From: Aquanectria penicillioides
Taxonomy: Eukaryota > Ascomycota > Sordariomycetes > Hypocreales > Nectriaceae
Length of the DNA stretch: 64,000 nt
Direction of reading: 5' to 3'
Assembly (NCBI GenBank): GCA_003415625.1
Contig: PYIU01000005.1
Coordinates: forward strand, 4,159,001-4,223,000
The first letter of the stretch is position 1; every line of letters starts with the position of its first letter. The position numbers and the translations under genes are program-made. Positions 12,389-23,670 of this stretch are shown here, one piece after another. The notes below the pieces were generated by a model. The model made no database searches. It was not told the origin of the DNA and saw only the letters and a program-made list of their open reading frames with translations.

Positions 12389-13908
12389 GTGCGGGATGGA
12401 ACAGGCGAGACGAGACCAGACGAGACGGATCGAGTCGAGGCCTTTAGCCCTCCGGGGTCGAGCCGAGGAAGGATTCTGGATTGTGTAGCCATTTCCGACC
12501 GACCCGTGGGTTGACATTGACATGCATGGCATGGCTGAGATGGGAAGCTCACACCGAGCCGAGCCCTTGTTGATTGCTGCTGCAATGATTCCTTTTCTCC
12601 TTCTTATTCTTCTCCTTCTTCTTCTGCTTCTTCATCAACATGGCTTCTTCTGGACCTTGTCCTAATCCTTTTCATGTGCTTGCGATACATCATACATGTA
12701 TTGATGCATTGCTTGCTGCACGCCAATCGCGTCTGTATCCCCGAGCTGGAACCCTGTCCCTGTCCCCTTCTCGCCATAGCCATGCCGTGCCTCAACGCCA
12801 CCCAATATGCATCCCCACGCTTCATAGTACATACTAGCTGGGCATTGACTAAATTGATTGCTCTGCATTCCTGCATTTCGCATTCGTGTCGTATCTCGCC
12901 CAGATACAGTGCAGGACTGCAAACCAACCCCGGGCTAGGCGCGCGAGCCCTGCACAGTTGGCGCTGGCGCTGGCGTCTGTTTCTGTTTCTGTTTCTGTAT
13001 TTGGCCCACTCGCCACCGCACACCCCTGTAGGAGTACCGGTAGCACAGTACAGTAGTAGTGGTAGTAACAACTAACAAGCATCCATGAAGCCTGCCTGCT
13101 GCTCTAGAGAGACGCAGACTGAGCGAGAGAGAGAGTGACTAGGGGAGGTGGTGGGTGGGGGAAGAAGGGGAAGAGGGAATCAGATATTAGATGCACCCAT
13201 CCATGTCCCCAGATTGAATCTGGACCGCCCTCTCGTGGTCTCTCTGCATGCAGCCTCCCTCGCACGTACATACGGATAGCGTTGTTGTGCTATTTGGTTA
13301 CTGGTCTTTTTTTTTTTTCTTCTCAACTTTTTTTTTAACCTTTTTTTTTTCCTTTCTTCTTTTCCTTTCCCTTCCCTCATTAGCTCTCGATTGTCTTTGG
13401 AGGGGGGGAAACAAGCAAGTCAAGTTCCCGACACAACAAGGCAAAAGAGAAGAGGAGCCTGGACAAGGCAGACGGCAAAAAGGCTGGCCCAAGCTGAATG
13501 AAGCGAAAAGCAAAGACTCGACTAAACAAAAGAGAAGAAAAAGAAAACGCCATTGCCGCGCTGCATTTGAATCCGAATCCACGCCCACGCCCACGCCCAC
13601 ACTAGGTGCATTCGTCTGTCCGTCCACACACGCCCACTCGCGCAGCGCTCTCTTCTTCTCTCTCTGCTGTCTCTCGCTATCTCGCTCTCCGTCTCTCCAT
13701 CTCTCTCAAGCCACAGGATTCTACGCATTCATCAATTCCACCCATCTACTCATTCGCTTGTTTTATTCACCCGGTCTACTGCTCACTCGTTTCGACTCGC
13801 CCCGCCCCGCCCATGCGTGGACGTCTGCGTCCAACTGCGACCTCTTAGCAGCAGCATCTCCCAGCGTCGCCAACATCACCCAAGCGTGATATCGCAGCAG
13901 CAACAGCA
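9221..13908. other. 4.7-kb gene-free low-complexity region upstream of a Zn2Cys6 regulator
   Basis: I see no supportable gene. From about 10.5 kb the sequence is rich in purine or pyrimidine tracts and microsatellites: G14 at 10657-10670, (GAGACA)n near 11245-11277, TG tracts at 12250-12282 and 12358-12386, CTT tracts at 12600-12635, T runs at 13307-13350, and CT-rich DNA at 13640-13710. This fits a very long upstream region and 5' leader of the regulator at 13909. No element in it can be assigned to a known factor. Confidence 0.6.
12250..12386. repeat. Two TG dinucleotide tracts
   Basis: A CG/TG tract (12250-12282) and a pure TG tract (12358-12386) separated by a GGA/GAT-rich purine segment. 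Alternating purine-pyrimidine DNA of this kind is length-unstable and can adopt Z-form; no function is evident beyond lying in the regulator's upstream region. Confidence 0.9.
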
Positions 13909-16354
13909 ATGGACTCCATCCCCGTCTCCTTCTCCCACGCGCCCTCCACCGACTCCTTCTACGGCCTCGGCGACCCGCTGCTCGTCTCTGCCCCCCCAGC
14001 TCGCAGCTGCTCCTTGGCTTCGACGCTGGCGCCGGTGCCGGTGCCGGTGCCGCAGCTTTTGCTTCTTCTTCGGCCTCTGCGTCGGGCTCTTCGTCGACCG
14101 CCACGCCCTCGCCGACTCCCGCAGCGCCCGAGATTCGCGTCTACGGACCCGCCGTGTCGTCCGCCTGTCTTGCTTGTGTGAGTATTAATCTTGGTTCTGC
14201 TGCTGTTCCTTTGAGCTTCTTTGCATCTCCGTTTTTGTCGATTCCGCCGTGTCTTATTGCCCAAGACATAACTCATCAATCGTACACCCCTCCCCCTCTT
14301 CCCCTCCACCACCACCACCACCACCACCACCACCACCACAAGGAAAAAAAAAAAAAAAACAAAAAACAACCACAAAAACCACCCCCACTCCCCCAAAATG
14401 CACCCAAAATGCGCCTCATCAGGCTAACTCAATCGCTCTCTTCCTCGTCTCCAGCGCGCCAAGCACCTGAAATGCGACGGCCTCAGTCCCTGCACGCGCT
14501 GCACCAGCCTCGAATGCGAATGCATCTACGTCGCCTCCCGCCGCGGCTACAGAGGCCCGCGCAAAGCCGCCGCCAGCGCCAGCAACCCTAACAAGCGCCA
14601 GGCTGTGTCCTCGTCCTCGTCCTTCTCCTCTGCTCGGGATTTCTCCTTCGCCTCCGCCACCACCAGCAGCTTGGCCCTCATCAGCGCTTCTTCCTCTTCC
14701 GCTCTGCTGCCCTCGTCCTCCGTCACTCACGCCTTCAACCCTGACTTCCTCTTCTCCACGGATTCATCTTTCCCCTCCTTCTTCCCTCACTCGACGACAG
14801 CAGCCACCAGCTCCCAGCCAAACCTCGCCTTCTTCGGCATCGACGCCCTCAACTATGGCGTCACTCCCTACAGCGACCAGACGCTCACGCTCAAGGAGCG
14901 CTTCCTCGAATCCTTCTACGTCAACTTCTTCCCCGCCCATCCTTTCGTGCTGCCCCAGGACTACCTGCTGATGCTGGCCAAGGAGCGCACCATGGAGCCT
15001 CTCCTCGCCGCCATGCGCTGGATCGGCTCGCTCTTTGTCGACACCGCAGCCGTTTCCGACAAGCTCCTCGACGAGGCCTGGTATCTGGTCTACAAGCACG
15101 ACACCCCCCGCGACGGCTTCCTGGTCCAGGCCATGCATGTCCTCATCCTGGGCCTCGACGGCAACCGCAAGCGTGAAAAGGTCCACAAGCTCCTCGTCGA
15201 CATCGAACATCTCTCCGTCAAGATCGGCCTCCACACGCGCCTCTTCGCCTCCATCAACGGCCGCCACATGCCCGTGCTTGAGGAGAGCTGGCGCAGGACC
15301 TGGTGGGATCTCTATGTGACCGATGCCATGATTGCCGGTGTGCACCGCACCACTAACTTTGTGCTCTTCGACGTCCCCGCCGATGTTGCTCTTCCATGCG
15401 AAGAGTTTCAGTATCTCTCGGGTGTAAGCTTGACACGATGCGGCGTCCATGTGACATTGTAGCAGTGCTGACAACTCTCCTTAGACCATCCCGCAACCGT
15501 TCCACCTCGAGGAAATGGACAACAGCGCCTTCTTGGACGAAAACTGGATCTTTTCATCATTTGCCTACCGCATCCAGTGCGCTCGCTACCTCGGCAAGTT
15601 TATGAGGGCATCGCCCATCCTCGGCTCCCGGGACAAGAACCTCGCCAAGATCGAAAGCCTCCTCACGAACTGGCGCCTCGACCTGCCTCACTCCAAGCGA
15701 GACGCCCTGAGGCACGACGGCCAGCTCGACGAAATGATGTTCCAGGCCCACATGATGATCCACGCCATCTCCATCCTCCTCCACCAGCCTCACTCGCAGC
15801 TGGACCCGTCCCCGACTCACTACATCAACGCCTGCGCTCCCAACACTCCGGCCCTCTCCAAGGACGCCTTCAACATCCACACCAAGCACACCATCCAGTC
15901 CGCCAACGAGATGAACAAGCTCATCACCCACCGCGTGCCCATCATCTCGCACACCCACTTCTTCGCCTACATGGTGACTCTCGCATCCACCATCCACCTC
16001 AGCCAGTGGGCCCTCACCTTTGTGTCCCACCGCGACGACAACCTGCGCCAGCAGATCCGCCTCAGCATCGGCGCCCTCGAGAAGTTTTCGCAGGTATGGC
16101 CGGCGGCGGAGCATTTGGGCGGCCAGGTCAGGGGCATCGCCCAGGAGGTCTACCGGATGAAGAGGCAGCAGCAGGCTCTGCCTCAGCCCTGGGAGAGCCT
16201 GTCCCAAGAGGCGACGATTGGAACCACGGCCCCGGGGCAGCCCACCATCACCGAATCTGGAAGTCTCGTCTGGGATCTCGGGTCGATGGACAAAGCGGTT
16301 AGCGGGGAAGCCCTACAGGCAATTCCTCTTGGACGGATGTATGATTATGGTTGA
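13909..16354 (+). CDS. Zn2Cys6 transcription factor with fungal-specific TF domain; apparent -1 frameshift in exon 1
   Basis: DNA-binding regulator, presumably nuclear. Exons: 13909-14177, 14455-15423, 15485-16354. The zinc cluster spans the first intron: CLAC ends exon 1 and RAKHLKC...CTRC...C opens exon 2, giving C-x2-C-x6-C-x5-C-x2-C-x6-C. Ala/Ser/Gly-rich low-complexity linkers lie on both sides, then a middle homology region near RTWWDLYVTDAMIAG. The natural-looking N-terminus beginning MDSIPVSFSHAP is in one frame and the Ser/Ala-rich segment leading to CLAC in another; the switch falls in a C7 run at 13991-13997, where one more C would join them (about 702 aa). Intron 1 (277 bp) holds a CCA microsatellite and an A run. 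Preceded by an exceptionally long low-complexity upstream region. Target genes unknown. Confidence 0.8.
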
Positions 16355-17574
16355 CGAGCTGCTATCGGCCATTCGGGGTGTTTATGAGGTTCGAGGCGTA
16401 AGCTCAAGCGGGAATCCAGAAATAGGGCATTTCTGTTGACCATTATTGTTTTTTGTTCTTTTTTTTTTTTTTTCTTCTCGTTTGGATATTTGCAATTGGG
16501 CAAAACGAAGTCAAGAAGCGGGAGGTCGGGATGCATTTACAATGGATGGCGTTTCAAGATACAGGGATACCAGAAGGGCGCAACGCCTACCCACGAAGGC
16601 TAATGTCAGAGACATGGTCCTGCCCTTATGTTATATGTTTTCATTGTCTTTTTTTCATTCACTCTTCAGAAGAGGAGCAGACCTGGTCTGCACTTATTAC
16701 TTTGTACTTTATTGAAAGGTGAGTATCTAGTTCAACTGGCCGGAGTGCCATGAACTAAGGGCTAAATATGAGCATTGATTTCTTCCATTCTGAATAATTT
16801 TCTTTAATTTGACGTGAGTTTCCAGGTTGAGATAAACTACAAATGCCCTGCAAATGTGATAAGCCTAGTTTTTGAAAATGGCGTGGGAGAACAGCATGTC
16901 GTGGCTGACACCATTGAGGTTTAGATTGGTTGCGGTATACGGAAGAAGGCTGATGGATGACACGCATCACTAGGCCCGGCTAGCTAAGTTCGAGGGAATT
17001 AGAGTAAAAATATGGACAAGCCTTTGCCTCCTTGATTGATAAGTCATTCAGAAGCTTAACTTGTAGGGCAAAAGTGGCCCATACTGTAGTCTGGCATTTA
17101 CTACAACCACAATTAGCCTGTTGCGCTCTACAAAACTCTGGATAAATACAGAATTTATATATATAATCCTCGCCTGACCTTTCGAATCGAACTCGCCAAT
17201 CATGACCACTTCCAAGGCTAATCACAGTCAGTCTTGCAATCTTGAACAAGCTACTGGTCAGCCCGATTCGACTATGTATCGCCAAGGTCTTGGCTCAGCC
17301 CCCCCCCCCCCCCCCCCCAGACGCCAATCGCAGGCGTCGATAAGGCCTCGCGACCGATTAACTCGTGGTTAGTGGCACACACAAACTCAGCCTTGACTAA
17401 TTTTAAAAGGCCGGCTTTCTTGCGTGCGAAAAAAGGGGGGCATCGATCCGGCTGCCGAAAGAGAGGACGCGTAATGTCTCAGCCCGGGAGAGGGTTCCAC
17501 AAAAGGGGATAACCTTTAATAAACATATTGGACTCGGCTGCACAAAACGAAACCTGGACAAGGCGCAAGATGCC
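16355..17574. other. Intergenic; no gene seen
   Basis: Regulator 3' region, including a T15 run near 16460, followed by the glycosyltransferase promoter. Short open frames here have no recognisable content. It contains the C20 homopolymer listed separately. Confidence 0.55.
17299..17318. repeat. C20 homopolymer
   Basis: Twenty consecutive C residues upstream of the glycosyltransferase gene. Such runs are hard to size by sequencing, which matters because several nearby coding frames appear to have lost one base in shorter G or C runs. Confidence 0.95.
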
Positions 17575-18729
17575 ATGGTTCCTATTCTCCGGCTCCTGCG
17601 TCTGCGGTGCGTGACGGGCCTCGTCTGGCTCTGCATTGCCGCCGTTGTCCTGCTGGCCGCCCGGTGGTCCACCTCGACCCGTCTCGGCTCCCCGGATCTC
17701 CCGGTGCATTACGGCAACGACAAGCATGAACCCGCGTCTCAATCAGGAAACTGCCCCCCTTCCGAATCCGCACGGCCGTCGTCTGCTCCGTCTCACGGCC
17801 TAGCGCCGGCCTTGTCCCCGGCCGCGCTGCTGTGCCGGCCGCCGGCTTCTGCCGCTGTCGTGCCCAAGCTGCTGCACCAGAGCTGGAAGTCGGACACGCT
17901 CCCGGCCAAGTTTGAGCGATGGAGCAAGTCGTGCCGTGAGAAGCACCCGGACTGGGAGTGGGTGCTGTGGACCGACGACGATAATCTCCGGTTGGTCGAG
18001 GAGCACTTCCCGTGGCTGCTCGACACCTACTTGTCGCTGCCGGGGAACATTTACCGCGTGGACTTGGCGAGGAATCTATACATGTATTTGTTTGGCGGGT
18101 AAGTCTGCTGCGCATGAACGCATCCCAAGCCGCGGTTGGGCTATGCTAAATGTGTCTCCATTTAGAGTCTACGCCGACTTGGACACCGAATGTCTCCGCC
18201 CCGTGACGGACATGTTGAACCAGAACCACGGCAATGTAACTTCCGACGATGCCGCCCGTCGGACCAAGACGGCCTTCTTTGGCCGAATGGGCGACGACGA
18301 AGACTTCGAGCATAACATCCCAAACGCTTGGATGGCTGCGTCCCCGCGTCACCCGTTCTTCCTCCTGCCTCTCGAGTCCGCGCGCGACGAAATATCAAAA
18401 AGCCGGTGGCCTCTTCACCAGCTATGGTACGACTATCCATCAGCGGAGCAGATGACCGGACCGGTGGCGCTGCGCAAGAACATCATCAAGTACATGTCCC
18501 GGGGCAATGCAGGCGCCGAGCTTGTCCTGCTCCACAAGGACTTGGTCTACCCGTTCAACTGGAACACCGACGAAGAGACCCGCGCTGTGTGTTCTGCCGA
18601 GGGGGCACATTTGACGAGGCTCAGTGCAAGAAGATGCTGCAGGTCGATGCCAAGGAGAGCGTTTCAATAACGTATTGGAGCCACACCCATAGAGGGAAGG
18701 GGAAGATGCTCAAAATATCGAACATATAA
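17575..18729 (+). CDS. GT32-type glycosyltransferase (OCH1/SUR1-like DXD family), apparent -1 frameshift near C-terminus
   Basis: Type II Golgi-membrane sugar transferase of the Gly_transf_sug family that includes OCH1 and inositol-phosphoceramide mannosyltransferases; donor and acceptor are unknown. Exons 17575-18098 and 18166-18729. One N-terminal TM segment (about residues 12-32), a Pro/Ser-rich stem, then the catalytic domain: VPKLLHQSWKS, WVLWTDDDN, and GGVYADLDTE with the metal-binding DXD formed across the intron. In the assembled frame the protein ends at 18670 with an unnatural Arg-rich tail; the family-like C-terminus (FDEAQCKK...SITYWSHTHRG) continues in the next frame to 18729. 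The switch is at a G5 run at 18601-18605; one added G would give about 362 aa. Family assignment is firm. Confidence 0.85.
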
Positions 18730-19203
18730 GTCATGATTAGATACCCAACAGCAGTCATTTTTTTGCTAATTAAAATAACGTTGATGTCGATGTTGAAAGT
18801 CACACCCTCCCTTGTTGATATGTTTTATTAGTCAAGCGATTATCGACCATGACGTAGTATCATGGACCAACGTCATTTGCACGCAACATGTGAGAAACAC
18901 GGCGTTGGGAGCAAGAATGCTTATTAGATGCACAAATCAACCGTCTAACATTACTTTAACCACCTTCATCACAACATTGAAGCCGCATTCGGTCTGGATT
19001 GACTCTCAACTGATTCTGGTGCATCCGGAGTTCTGCCAGCCTTCACCACCTTGTTATGTAAGCCAGCGACGAACTCGTCAGCTGCTCACACTAACATCAT
19101 CCCTTTGGAATCTTTCATCTTACAAACGGCGCTGCCCCTCGACGGGTTGGAGGCTCAATCGTTCGTCCCCGATTGTGTTTCCCGGGCAAGAAAAGCTGGA
19201 GAA
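18730..19203. other. Intergenic; promoter of the sugar-module regulator
   Basis: No gene seen. It does not contain the 13-bp palindrome found in the invertase/transporter promoter. Confidence 0.5.
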
Positions 19204-20742
19204 ATGCGTGCGTGCGATGGCTGCCGCGTACGCAAGGTGAAATGCGATGGCGGCGAGCCATGTGCCCCATGTGCGCATTTCGATCTTCGATGCGTCAGAT
19301 CACAGGCACCCTCAAAACGCAAGAATCCTATTCGAGGGCGGCTGGTGGCTCAGGCTCGAGCAAACAACTTGCCTGACGCAGAATCAAATGCATCTGCAAC
19401 ATCGCCATCGGCTGGTCTGTTGCCGAGCAGTCCCGGAAGAGGTCTATCTGACGAGAGCCCTCGGTCCTACTTGAGCACAGCTCTGGAGAGATATACGCCT
19501 CGATCTTTCCAGGAGCTGCTCCCGCAATTTGAGATTGTTGTCTATCCATTCAACCCTGCCATTTCCCCAGACTACATCACTACAGCAATATCCACTATGC
19601 AGGACAACTTCGAGGACGCGGCCTTGGTCTTTGCCTTTGGCGCCGTCACGACCTTCTTATCGCAAACCTCGTCGCAAACCTCGCACCTTCTAGGCAGCGG
19701 CACAGTAGAACAGATGAATGAGCTTGTGAATTACAGCTTGGAAGCATACAGACGAGTCGAGTTGAAAGTCGACAACACTGGACGCTTGGAAGCGGCCCTG
19801 CCCGTAACCATTAAGCGATCCATGACATGCATCTACCTTGAGATTTCCATGATGGCATTCCAACGTTTAGAACGAAGCTTCATCCTTACCCGAGAGGTGA
19901 TATCGATGATACAAGTCTTGGAGACCCAGCAGCGTATGTCGCAAGATTGTATACTCACTCCGGACGACGCAGCACGCTTCGAGCTGATTTACTGGGAGGC
20001 GTATATCCACGAAAGATTCCTGACCATTGCTTCTGGGTACCCGAGTATCTTGCCTCCCATCGGCACAGCCTTGAAGACTAGCCATCCCCACACTCCAAGA
20101 CACATTCATCTTGGTTTCAACTGTCTCATTTCCCTTTTCCTCACCATGGATGAAAAGTTTCTTGCGTATTGGACCTCCCAACGAGAGCCAATAGCAGGAT
20201 TAACCGTGCAATGGATCGAGAGCAAACAGGTTCAACTTGACGAAACGGAGGCTCAGGCAGTCAAAGCCGAGGCGGAGCTTGTCGCCACTGGCCAGGCCGG
20301 GCTTACCGAGCTGCAGCATGCCGATCTGTTTATTACGAGGCTTTGGTTGCGAACTCTTGTCTGGCAGCTGGCTCTGTCACAAGGTCTTTTGTGCTCAACC
20401 CCCTCAAACAACACTCACGAAGCTTTGTCGTTGCAGTTTCCGGCATTGCGACTGTCAATTCAGCTGCGAAGTCTCGTAAGTCGCCTGAACAGCCTCACGA
20501 GTATAGGGACGCAGGGCAGCGGCATCATGCAAAAGCTGTTCGAGGTTACGAGCACAATTGCCGACGTGTTGGCCCTCCCCACATCCGATGATCAGGCCGA
20601 GGGCGAGTTAAAGGGTCACGTTGAAGATTTTCTCTATGTGGTGCAATATCTGTTCAACTTTGAGGGGATGCAGGAGAAGCAAAAAGCATATCTTCGTGAA
20701 AAATACCGCATGATCCAGGAACTCTACGGGGATAGCACCTAG
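19204..20742 (+). CDS. Zn2Cys6 transcription factor, MAL-activator/InuR-like, probable regulator of the sugar module
   Basis: Nuclear regulator; 512 aa in a single exon. The zinc cluster sits at the extreme N-terminus: CDGCRVRKVKC...CAPC...C (residues 4-31), followed by a basic linker (SKRKNPIRGRLVAQAR). The N-terminal cluster and the YTPRSFQELLPQFEIVVYPFNP region resemble the maltose/sucrose/inulin regulator group (MAL activators, SUC1, InuR). The frame is open upstream to 19051, but without an ATG, so 19204 is the only supportable start unless a small upstream exon exists. It lies next to a convergent GH32 gene and then a sugar transporter, so I infer it controls them; the two palindromes between those genes are candidate sites. 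Which sugar is the inducer cannot be read from the sequence. Confidence 0.85.
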   Translation: MRACDGCRVRKVKCDGGEPCAPCAHFDLRCVRSQAPSKRKNPIRGRLVAQARANNLPDAESNASATSPSAGLLPSSPGRGLSDESPRSYLSTALERYTPRSFQELLPQFEIVVYPFNPAISPDYITTAISTMQDNFEDAALVFAFGAVTTFLSQTSSQTSHLLGSGTVEQMNELVNYSLEAYRRVELKVDNTGRLEAALPVTIKRSMTCIYLEISMMAFQRLERSFILTREVISMIQVLETQQRMSQDCILTPDDAARFELIYWEAYIHERFLTIASGYPSILPPIGTALKTSHPHTPRHIHLGFNCLISLFLTMDEKFLAYWTSQREPIAGLTVQWIESKQVQLDETEAQAVKAEAELVATGQAGLTELQHADLFITRLWLRTLVWQLALSQGLLCSTPSNNTHEALSLQFPALRLSIQLRSLVSRLNSLTSIGTQGSGIMQKLFEVTSTIADVLALPTSDDQAEGELKGHVEDFLYVVQYLFNFEGMQEKQKAYLREKYRMIQELYGDST

Positions 20743-21107
20743 CAGATTGACTGGTAATACGATTCTGGAAGTACTTTCGAATTGGGGGTCCTGGATCATC
20801 CGCTGACAAACACGTGGGTTCGATAAAATGCTGACGGGCGGTTAAACCGCACCATCGAGCTACCCCCGTGCGCGCTAGAACAGATAAAATGTAGTTTTGT
20901 TGTTTATTAGGCCATTTTGATAAACGCAGGGCAAAAATGCACGCCAATTGAAAAAAACTGAGGCCGAAGTACACAAGGGGGCATGGGGTTTGAATTGACT
21001 GATATCTACCCTATAATATTCACATAGCTTTACGCATTATTCTACTCATGTATTATTACTTTTTATGCAGAGTCAATTACAGAAAAGCCCGATCCAGCCT
21101 ATTTGAT
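20743..21107. other. Short convergent intergenic region
   Basis: 3' ends of the regulator and the GH32 gene face each other. No gene; a tRNA-like stretch within it was examined and rejected. Confidence 0.5.
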
Positions 21108-22992
21108 TTACAACCTTGATTGTCCTGGCTCCCTCCTATCGAGGTCTTCCTCAAAGATGTTGTGCAGATTTTCCCAGATGCTGATACATTTAAACTCCAC
21201 CCTGTGAGGTGACTCTCCTTCTACGAACCAGCTGATTTCGTTACACGTGTGGGCATCAGAATATACCATGGTCGACAGAGCGAAGCGATCGTTGACAAAC
21301 AATTCCACAACGTCTCCATCGCGAAAGATTCTCAACTGCAGGTCCTCTATGACCTCGACGCCCTCGTGCTCAGACACGAGGAGCGTGAATGGGCCAGTCA
21401 CCGTTCCCTTCTGTATATCCGATTTATTGTTTGATAGGGTCTTGTCGACCACAAACTCTTCGTCTTGCGGGGAGAAGAAAATCCTCGTCTGCATGGACAG
21501 GTCTGCATTGTGGCTCACGACAAAGCCAACACGCTCGCACCCTTGCTCAATCTCGATGGTGGCCTCCAGTTCCCAGTGAGGAGAATGGATATTTTCCAAC
21601 TTCCCCCGGCCTCTGCCTCCCCTAATCCCAGACCAGGTTATTTGTTTATGAGGACGAAGTGACTTGAGTTCAGCCATCGGTCGAATGCCAAGGGTCTGGA
21701 CAGTCTTTGTCCTTCCTCCTGTTGATCCATTGCCAATGACTTTGAGCGATTCAATCTCCTCTAGGCTGCTCTTCAGCCCCCTCACGACATTGTGCGCGGA
21801 GAAGAGGAATAGTTCTCTCTGAAGAGACATGTAGCCAGTCCATCCTTTGGATTCCCGTCTTTCCAAAGTCAGATCATCTTCCTTAAGCCATCCCCAAGCA
21901 ATTCTCTTCTTGGTTACCGGGTGTTCGTATGTGTTGGGAGCATAGAAGCACCCGTGATCTAGAACGCCGCTGAAGTCGTATTTATATCTTGGACCCTCTG
22001 CAGAGTCAACAAGGGTCCCCGCCAGCCAGAGACATTCGACGGAACCATTTCCCTCCTGGTCATTCGTAGTTCGACCCCCTTCAGCGCCAATTGTGAGGAA
22101 GTGAAGCTCTGACGTTTCGTCTCCAAAAGTCATGAAATTGGCACATTCCCAATTCATGCCAAAGTCGCCACTCCACTTTGGAGAGGGATAGAATCGAGCC
22201 TGCATGTCGACCAGTGGCCCCATGGGCGTCCATCTAGTCAAGTCGTCTGGATCCACGGCATAGAGAAACACTGTTGGTCCCTTGTCAAGAATGCCTCCAG
22301 ATAATAATCCGTAAAGGCTTCTTTTGCCCAGCAGCTTGTCCAATGCTGGCCATTCTGCAAGGTAGGGATCTCGGAAACCAATGACGTTAATGTCGTCGGG
22401 TTCGCCTGTCAATATGGGATTGAGTTCACTCTTCTGCCAGGTTTTACCCCCGTCGCTGGATGAAGCCAGTGCCAGGCCCTCGCAGTTGCGAGTATAAGGC
22501 AATGTCCAATGGATCGGGAGACTGTTAACTGATGTGTATATGGCACTGAGATGCCCGACTTCATTTCGTGGCCCGGTAGGGTAGAAACAGCCAGTGAAGA
22601 TGCCTCCCTTATCATACGAATTCTCTGGCTCTAACATCGGCTCTGTGCCGTTGTGCCGCCAGTGTAGACCATCTCGACTGGTGTAATGGCCCCAGCTTAT
22701 GTTGCCCCAGTCACATGATTTTGGGTTCCCTGAAAGGCGTTAGAGGAGAAGCAAACGCGGAGTAGTTTGTGACATGAGTAGTATAGGCGAGGCAATAAAC
22801 CAGGGCTATGGTTAGGCATGGCTACAGGAAGAGAGTCGCGCAGAAATACCCACATTGGTAGAACAAGTGATATGTGTTTGTCGTGCTATCAAACCCCGGA
22901 CCACAAGGGTCATTCATCCAGCCTCGAAGAGACTTGAGATGGTACGCAGGCAAAGGATGCCACCGGGGTCGGTTGTCTAGACACAGAAGCAT
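21108..22992 (-). CDS. Glycoside hydrolase family 32, invertase/fructan hydrolase without signal peptide, 586 aa
   Basis: Cleaves beta-fructofuranosides such as sucrose, raffinose or short fructans, with retention. Exons (minus strand): 22992-22854 and 22729-21108, with a 124-bp intron; the junction makes FYQW, and the following WGNISWGH is a family hallmark. The start at 22992 (MLLCLDNRPRWH) puts the nucleophile motif WMNDPCGP at residues 25-32 (Asp28; this motif is usually NDPNG). FRDP (transition-state stabiliser) and WECANF (acid/base Glu) are also present, then a C-terminal beta-sandwich with the typical FVNDRFALSTMVY strand. No signal peptide, so it is probably intracellular, as in SucB-type invertases; it would act on sugar brought in by the adjacent transporter. 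Transfructosylating activity cannot be excluded. Confidence 0.93.
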
Positions 22993-23151
22993 GATAATGC
23001 AATGGGAGAGAAGAGAGGATCCTTTCGAGTTGTAGACAAGTCAGATGAGAAGGAAATCCCGCCAGATTTTGGGGGACGGCTTCCCAGACATGGGACAAGT
23101 TTTATTAGCCATCATTCTGGACCGTTCACGGATGCAACGTGCGACACGAGG

Positions 23152-23164
23152 TGTCGGACCGACA
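23152..23164. promoter_or_regulatory. Palindrome TGTCGGACCGACA, copy 1
   Basis: Perfect 13-bp palindrome with inverted CGG triplets one base apart (CGG-A-CCG), the usual half-site type of Zn2Cys6 dimers. About 160 bp upstream of the GH32 start. Binding by the neighbouring regulator is inference. Confidence 0.6.
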
Positions 23165-23217
23165 AGCGTTTACTAACTTATTAGCGGCCAAACGAGGCCG
23201 ACCCTTGCAGAAATGGC

Positions 23218-23230
23218 TGTCGGACCGACA
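23218..23230. promoter_or_regulatory. Palindrome TGTCGGACCGACA, copy 2
   Basis: Exact second copy of the 13-bp palindrome, 66 bp after the first and about 440 bp upstream of the transporter start. Two exact 13-mers in one 678-bp promoter are not expected by chance. Confidence 0.6.
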
Positions 23231-23670
23231 GCTACACGGCACGAGACCAAGAAGATCCCTGATCAGAGCCGGGAGAAAAGGCTTCATTGTCTCGGCGTCG
23301 CCCGCCAAAGAGGGACCAGCGTGGCTTAGAGCTCGCGTTTGTGGCCGTGATTGAGTAACAGTCGTCGTAGACTTTGGCAAAACAACGGGCCGGTTGGAGC
23401 ACGAATGTCCTGATTCTCCCGAAGCGATGCCCCGTCAGCTGCTTTTGCGTGCTCCGTCCGGGGCTCCAATGTGGGTTTCTTCGTCCCCACGGATGACCCC
23501 ATGCCATGGCCACGGACGAACGCTAGGCCCCGCAAAATGATTTAAAGCCCCGGACTCCCCCAGACTTGGATTGTTCGTCTGTATGACTCTCACGCAGCAG
23601 TTTCTGGCTTCGCCTGCTTCTCTTCGAAATAGTCTTTGCGCGTTCTTTTGCCCGTATTATCTCGCCCGTC

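Larger units (their letters stand above)
22993..23670. promoter_or_regulatory. Divergent promoter between GH32 gene and sugar transporter
   Basis: This 678-bp region separates the two divergently transcribed genes and contains no credible gene. Two identical 13-bp palindromes (listed separately) lie near its middle, suited to joint control of both genes. Confidence 0.7.

Noticed and set aside
13985..14000. 16-nt GT..AG segment as an intron explaining the regulator frame switch
   Set aside because: Far below any functional intron size.
14304..14340. CCA repeat read as a His/Pro-rich coding tract
   Set aside because: Lies in the first intron of the regulator, between a good donor and acceptor that join the zinc cluster.
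20784..20867. Possible tRNA gene (84 nt, complementary GGGGG/CCCCC ends, A-box-like TAGCTCGATGGT on the minus strand, B-box-like GGGTTCGAT on the plus strand)
   Set aside because: The two promoter-like boxes are on opposite strands and no canonical T-arm or anticodon arm folds in either orientation.
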